Assembly (NCBI GenBank): GCA_014377155.1
Contig: JACMQD010000340.1
Location: forward strand, 1-10,018
Direction of reading: 5' to 3'
DNA from: Herminiimonas sp.
GTDB taxonomy: Bacteria; Pseudomonadota; Gammaproteobacteria; Burkholderiales; Burkholderiaceae
DNA: 10,018 nucleotides
Shown here: positions 6,226 to 10,018 of the stretch, in pieces
Position numbering within the stretch: the first letter of the stretch is position 1
Layout: each line of letters opens with the position of its first letter
The notes under the pieces: generated by a model
Databases searched by the model: none
What the model saw: the letters and a program-made list of their open reading frames with translations, nothing else
What the model was told of the DNA's origin: nothing
Translations under genes and position numbers: made by a program

Positions 6226-9200
6226 GTGCCCGCGACTGTTACTACCAACGAGTACGAGCGCCGCCGACTTGACGCGCTGCATGATTGCGGCATTCTGGAC
6301 ACACCGCCGGACAAAGATTTCGACAGCATCACATCGCTTGCCGCCGCCATTTTTGGCGTGCCGATTGCGCTGATCTCGTTCGTAACCCAAGACCGCCAGT
6401 GGTTCAAGTCCAAAGTTGGCCTGGACATTTCAGAAACCCCGAGAACCGCGTCATTTTGCGACAGCGCTATTCTTGGTAATGAAGTGATGGTGGTAACGGA
6501 TGCGACACGGGATCAACGTTTTGCGCATCATGCCCTGGTCACGGGCGACACGGGCATTTGCTTTTACGCTGGCGCGCCGCTTGTGACCGCCGAAGGCTAC
6601 GCATTAGGCACCCTTTGTCTGGTCGATCGGGTCGCACGGGAGTTTTCGCAGCAACAGCGTACTTCGTTGATGTTGCTTTCAGCGCAGGTTGTTACGCTGA
6701 TCGCGTTGCGCAAGAAAAGCACTGCGCTAGCGGACGCGTTACTAAGACTGGAGAATTTGCACGGCGGTCTCGAGGCTAGCCAATCCAAAATGCGCGAGAG
6801 CGAACAGCGCCTGACCTTCGCACTGGACGCCGCGGAAATTGGCGACTGGAACATGGATCTCATGACAAATGTTGCCGTACGGTCGCTGCAGCACGATCGT
6901 TGTTTCGGGTATACCGAGCCGGTGCCGCAGTGGGGGTACGACACGTTCCTGGCCCATGTGCATCCCGCTGATCGCCAAAGAGTCGATGCCAATTATGCCA
7001 AGGCGATAGGTGGCCATGGAAATTATGACGTCGAGTTCCGTGTTATGTGGCCGGATGGAACCGAACATTGGCTGTGGTCTCGCGGCCGCTTCTATTTCGA
7101 CGACGAAGGCAAGGCTTATCGCGTCGCCGGCATTCAGGTGGAAATTACCAAGCGCAGACATGCCGATTCTGTTTCACGCTACAACGAGGAAAGGTATCGG
7201 CAACTGGTGGACAACAGTAGCGATGCCATCTTGCAGATAACACCGAATGGCGCCGTGCTGACGGCCAATCCCGCCGCCTGTGCGCTGTTTGCCATCACCG
7301 AGGACGACTTTATCAAACGCGGTCGCAATGGCATCGTCGATACCAGTGACGTGCGCCTCGCAGCGCTGCTGCAGATGCGGTCTGCGACGGGACATGGCAG
7401 CGGTGAACTTCGGATGCGGCGGGGAGGAGGAAACATTTTCGATGCCGATATCAGATCGAGCCTGTACGTCGACCCGCACGGGGTGACCATGGGAAGCGTC
7501 GTGATTCGGGATGTGACCGAACGCAAGCGATCGGAAGAACGTTTGCAACTCGCGGCCAGCGTATTCAGCAACGCACTCGAAGGAATCGTCATCACCGATG
7601 CCGAGGCCAATATTGTCGACGTCAACAAGAGTTTTTGCGTGCTCACCGGCTACAGCCGCGAGGAGCTATTGGGAAAAAACCCCCGGATTATCAAGTCAGA
7701 CCGCCATGATGCATCGTTCTACAGCGCGATGTGGCGTGACCTAATTGCCGATGGTCAATGGTCTGGCGAAAAATGGAATCGCCACAGAGACGGCCATATA
7801 TTTGCCGTACAGACCACTATTACCGCAGTAGCCGATGCGCACGGGCAGGTCAAACACTATGTATCGGTCAACTCCGACATTACGCGGATGAAGGCGCAAC
7901 ATCAGCAACTCGAGCATATCGCTCATTATGATGCACTGACCAATTTGCCCAATCGCGTTTTGCTGGCTGACCGGCTGCAACAGGCCATGAGCCAATGCCA
8001 GAGACGTCAACAAATATTGGCGGTTGCCTTTCTGGATATCGACGGCTTCAAGGCCATTAACGATGCTCATGGCCATGCAGTCGGCGATCAAGTTCTGATC
8101 GAACTGGCCCGCCGCATGAAAAATGTACTGCGCGACGGCGACACACTGTCACGCTTCGGCGGCGACGAATTTGTGGCGATCCTGGTCGATCTCGACCAGG
8201 CACAGGATTGCCATTCGGTGCTACGGCGCGTGCTCCAAGCCGCCTCGTCGACGATCAGCGTCGGCGAGGTCACGGTCGATGTGTCCGCCAGCATTGGTGT
8301 GACCTTGTTCCCTCAGGACGCGTCCGATGCGGACCAGCTATTGCGTCATGCCGACCAGGCCATGTATGCCGCCAAGAGAGAAGGCAAAAATCAGTATCGC
8401 ATGTTCGATGTGGCGCAGGACAGCGCGGCAAAGTCGCAACGCGACAGCCTGGAAGAGATTCGGGCGGCACTGCAACGTAAGGAATTCGTTCTGTATTACC
8501 AGCCGAAGGTCAACATACGGACCGGTGAGGTAACCGGTGCCGAGGCGCTGATCCGCTGGCAGCACCCGCAACGCGGTTTGCTGTCACCTGCGGCGTTTTT
8601 GCCCTTGATCGAGAACTCCCCCATCGAAATCGAAATCGGCGAATGGGTGATCGTCACCGCCTTGACACAGATTTCGCAGTGGCAGCTTCAAGGACTGGAT
8701 ATTCCTGTCAGTGTCAATATCAGCGCCCAACAGTTGCAACGGCCCGATTTTTCAGAGCGTCTGGCGGCATTGCTGGAGAGCGCGACACCGGTCGCGACAT
8801 GCCGCCTGGAGATGGAGATTTTGGAGAGCAGTGCTTTCGCCAATATCCTGCAAGTCATCGAAACCCTGAAGCGCTGTCGACAAATGGGCGTGCGGTTCGC
8901 CCTCGATGATTTCGGCACCGGCTATTCATCGATGACGTACTTGAAGGCGTTTCCGATCGATGTCTTGAAAATTGACCAGAGTTTTGTCATCAACATGCTG
9001 GGCAATAAAGGCGATCACGCTATCGTCCAGAGCGTGATTGAACTTGCCAAGGCTTTTGAATTGAAAGTGATTGCGGAAGGTGTCGAAACGGCCGCCCACG
9101 GCACCATGCTCTCGATGATGGGCTGCGAGTCGGCCCAAGGTTACGGCATTGCGCGGCCAATGCCAGCTGGCGATTTTTGCAACTGGGCCCAGACCTGGCG

Positions 9201-9237
9201 CGCCGGTGCACACTGGGCCGATGGCTCAGGCACTTGA
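6226..9237 (+). CDS. Soluble GAF-PAS-PAS-PAS-GGDEF-EAL cyclic-di-GMP protein (1003 aa)
   Basis: Makes and/or breaks cyclic di-GMP, the messenger that switches between motility and biofilm. Domain order by eye: GAF (about 8-165; NEYERRRLDAL, LDTPPD), a short helical linker with heptad-like Leu (166-190), PAS_3-type (192-312), PAS (321-435), PAS (440-555; ending in SDITRMK), GGDEF (565-728) and EAL (745-990). The cyclase motif FGGDEF is intact at 644-649, and the product-inhibition site RxxD is present at R636-D639, five residues before it. Phosphodiesterase residues are also in place: EALIRW (773-778), N831, E864, DDFGTGYSS (894-902), K915, E951 and Q971. Both activities are thus possible; which dominates cannot be read. 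No signal peptide or membrane segment is seen, so it senses cytoplasmic signals. It is a single-gene unit by spacing, with a chemoreceptor-like gene downstream. Confidence 0.96.
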   Translation: MPATVTTNEYERRRLDALHDCGILDTPPDKDFDSITSLAAAIFGVPIALISFVTQDRQWFKSKVGLDISETPRTASFCDSAILGNEVMVVTDATRDQRFAHHALVTGDTGICFYAGAPLVTAEGYALGTLCLVDRVAREFSQQQRTSLMLLSAQVVTLIALRKKSTALADALLRLENLHGGLEASQSKMRESEQRLTFALDAAEIGDWNMDLMTNVAVRSLQHDRCFGYTEPVPQWGYDTFLAHVHPADRQRVDANYAKAIGGHGNYDVEFRVMWPDGTEHWLWSRGRFYFDDEGKAYRVAGIQVEITKRRHADSVSRYNEERYRQLVDNSSDAILQITPNGAVLTANPAACALFAITEDDFIKRGRNGIVDTSDVRLAALLQMRSATGHGSGELRMRRGGGNIFDADIRSSLYVDPHGVTMGSVVIRDVTERKRSEERLQLAASVFSNALEGIVITDAEANIVDVNKSFCVLTGYSREELLGKNPRIIKSDRHDASFYSAMWRDLIADGQWSGEKWNRHRDGHIFAVQTTITAVADAHGQVKHYVSVNSDITRMKAQHQQLEHIAHYDALTNLPNRVLLADRLQQAMSQCQRRQQILAVAFLDIDGFKAINDAHGHAVGDQVLIELARRMKNVLRDGDTLSRFGGDEFVAILVDLDQAQDCHSVLRRVLQAASSTISVGEVTVDVSASIGVTLFPQDASDADQLLRHADQAMYAAKREGKNQYRMFDVAQDSAAKSQRDSLEEIRAALQRKEFVLYYQPKVNIRTGEVTGAEALIRWQHPQRGLLSPAAFLPLIENSPIEIEIGEWVIVTALTQISQWQLQGLDIPVSVNISAQQLQRPDFSERLAALLESATPVATCRLEMEILESSAFANILQVIETLKRCRQMGVRFALDDFGTGYSSMTYLKAFPIDVLKIDQSFVINMLGNKGDHAIVQSVIELAKAFELKVIAEGVETAAHGTMLSMMGCESAQGYGIARPMPAGDFCNWAQTWRAGAHWADGSGT

Positions 9238-9271
9238 CCTATTAGTAACCGTTTAAAACAACAACGATTTA

Positions 9272-9292
9272 AAAATTTCATTGTGGAATTTT
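9272..9292. other. AT-rich hairpin between the GGDEF/EAL gene and the membrane sensor
   Basis: Arms AAAATTTCA and TGGAATTTT (eight of nine pair) flank a TTG loop, 35 bases after the GGDEF/EAL stop. The downstream arm ends in four T residues, so a weak terminator is possible on either strand. The surrounding 139-base gap is AT-rich; TATTAT (9302-9307) and TAGAAT (9309-9314) are possible -10 elements for the next gene, without a convincing -35. Confidence 0.3.
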
Positions 9293-9376
9293 CAACCGCG
9301 ATATTATTTAGAATCCGTAGCCGCATACATCAGGCTTGATCCCATTCCAACAATTTTTACGTAAAGTGCATAAATT

Positions 9377-10018
9377 ATGAACAACATCGACGCCTCGTTG
9401 AGGACACATTATCGACAAGCCGACCGGGTAATGCTGTTCATCCTCTGGGGCCTGTTTGTGATGGCGCTGGCATTGTCAGGTCTGCACGATACGCTGATGT
9501 GGGCGCTGGCGGTCGGTTTGCCTGCCGCGGCCATCCCAACTGTACTGATTTTGCAGAATGGCGGCGCACGATCGACGCGGGTTATCGTTGCCGTGGCCTT
9601 GATGGTTTTTGCCGCGCTGCATATTCATCAGGCCGCCGGCATGAGCGAGCTGCATTTCGGTATTTTCGTATTACTGGCGTTTTTGCTGTGTTATCGAGAC
9701 TGGTCGGTCATTGCCACTGCGGCGGTTGTCATCGCGCTGCATCACTTCAGTTTCGATTATTTGCAAGCGAAGGGATACGGCGTGATGTGCCTGACCCGAC
9801 CTGGCATCGGTATTATCCTCATCCACGCCGGTTACGTGATCGCTGAAACCGCGGTGCTGTGTTATTTGGCAATTCTTCTGCAGCGCGACGCGATGCAGGC
9901 AGCAGAACTTGAAACGACGGTGACCAGGCTGACCAGTGAGGCCGGCACGATCGACCTCAGAAATGATGGCCACGCGTCGACCAGCAAGAGCGGCATGGAA
10001 CTGCAGCGTGCGATACGG
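9377..10018 (+). CDS. Histidine-rich multi-spanning membrane sensor, N-terminal part; probable chemoreceptor
   Basis: The first 214 codons run open to the window edge. About six hydrophobic segments are visible (roughly residues 18-37, 40-60, 67-84, 92-106, 108-126 and 141-168), followed by a hydrophilic stretch with TIDLR (191-195) that resembles the start of a HAMP-like or signalling region. Histidines cluster at or near the membrane: HIH (82-84), H93, HH (122-123) and H150, together with a CYRDW motif (105-109) and a YVIAET motif (153-158). This layout recalls membrane-sensor domains in some betaproteobacterial methyl-accepting chemotaxis proteins; a GGDEF or kinase output is also possible because the C-terminus is outside. 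The ATG at 9377 has only a weak ribosome site (TAAAGTG); it gives a short polar N-terminus before the first membrane segment. Clustered His suggest metal or heme binding, by inference. Confidence 0.75.
   Translation, partial: MNNIDASLRTHYRQADRVMLFILWGLFVMALALSGLHDTLMWALAVGLPAAAIPTVLILQNGGARSTRVIVAVALMVFAALHIHQAAGMSELHFGIFVLLAFLLCYRDWSVIATAAVVIALHHFSFDYLQAKGYGVMCLTRPGIGIILIHAGYVIAETAVLCYLAILLQRDAMQAAELETTVTRLTSEAGTIDLRNDGHASTSKSGMELQRAIR

Overview
The window looks like the chromosome of a GC-rich betaproteobacterium. Protein style and gene content (acyl-CoA catabolic operon, LysR regulator, multidomain GGDEF/EAL protein, chemoreceptor-like membrane protein) fit Burkholderiales, perhaps an Oxalobacteraceae-type genus. 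That placement is an inference from translated sequence by eye; no rRNA or other marker gene is present. No tRNA, CRISPR array, insertion sequence or phage gene was seen.

Left half (1-4445, minus strand): five genes read leftwards with gaps of 19-75 bases, which looks like one operon. In transcription order they are a histidine-phosphatase-fold protein, a short-chain dehydrogenase/reductase (SDR), an acyl-CoA dehydrogenase of the ACAD10/11-like type, a second SDR, and the N-terminal 261 residues of an AMP-forming acyl-CoA ligase cut by the window edge. Together they suggest activation of a carboxylic acid to its CoA thioester followed by oxidation or rearrangement. No enoyl-CoA hydratase or thiolase is visible. 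The phosphatase-like protein beside an ACAD11-like enzyme recalls 4-hydroxyacyl-CoA (levulinate-type) pathways, but the kinase of those pathways is not in the window.

Middle (4446-6225): a 106-base divergent intergenic region with possible overlapping promoters and an 11-base palindrome separates the operon from a plus-strand LysR regulator, which probably controls it. Only 13 bases after the lysR stop begins a decayed piece of a CheB chemotaxis methylesterase: the receiver domain is missing, a one-base deletion breaks the frame at the active-site serine loop, and the catalytic-Asp region is gone. A 171-base spacer with a hairpin and an extended -10 promoter candidate follows.

Right half (6226-10018, plus strand): a 1003-residue soluble GAF-PAS-PAS-PAS-GGDEF-EAL protein with intact cyclase motif, inhibitory site and phosphodiesterase residues, then a 139-base AT-rich spacer, then the first 214 residues of a histidine-rich multi-spanning membrane sensor, probably a methyl-accepting chemotaxis protein. 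This side is about signalling and motility, and the CheB remnant suggests a chemotaxis locus once lay here or was rearranged here.
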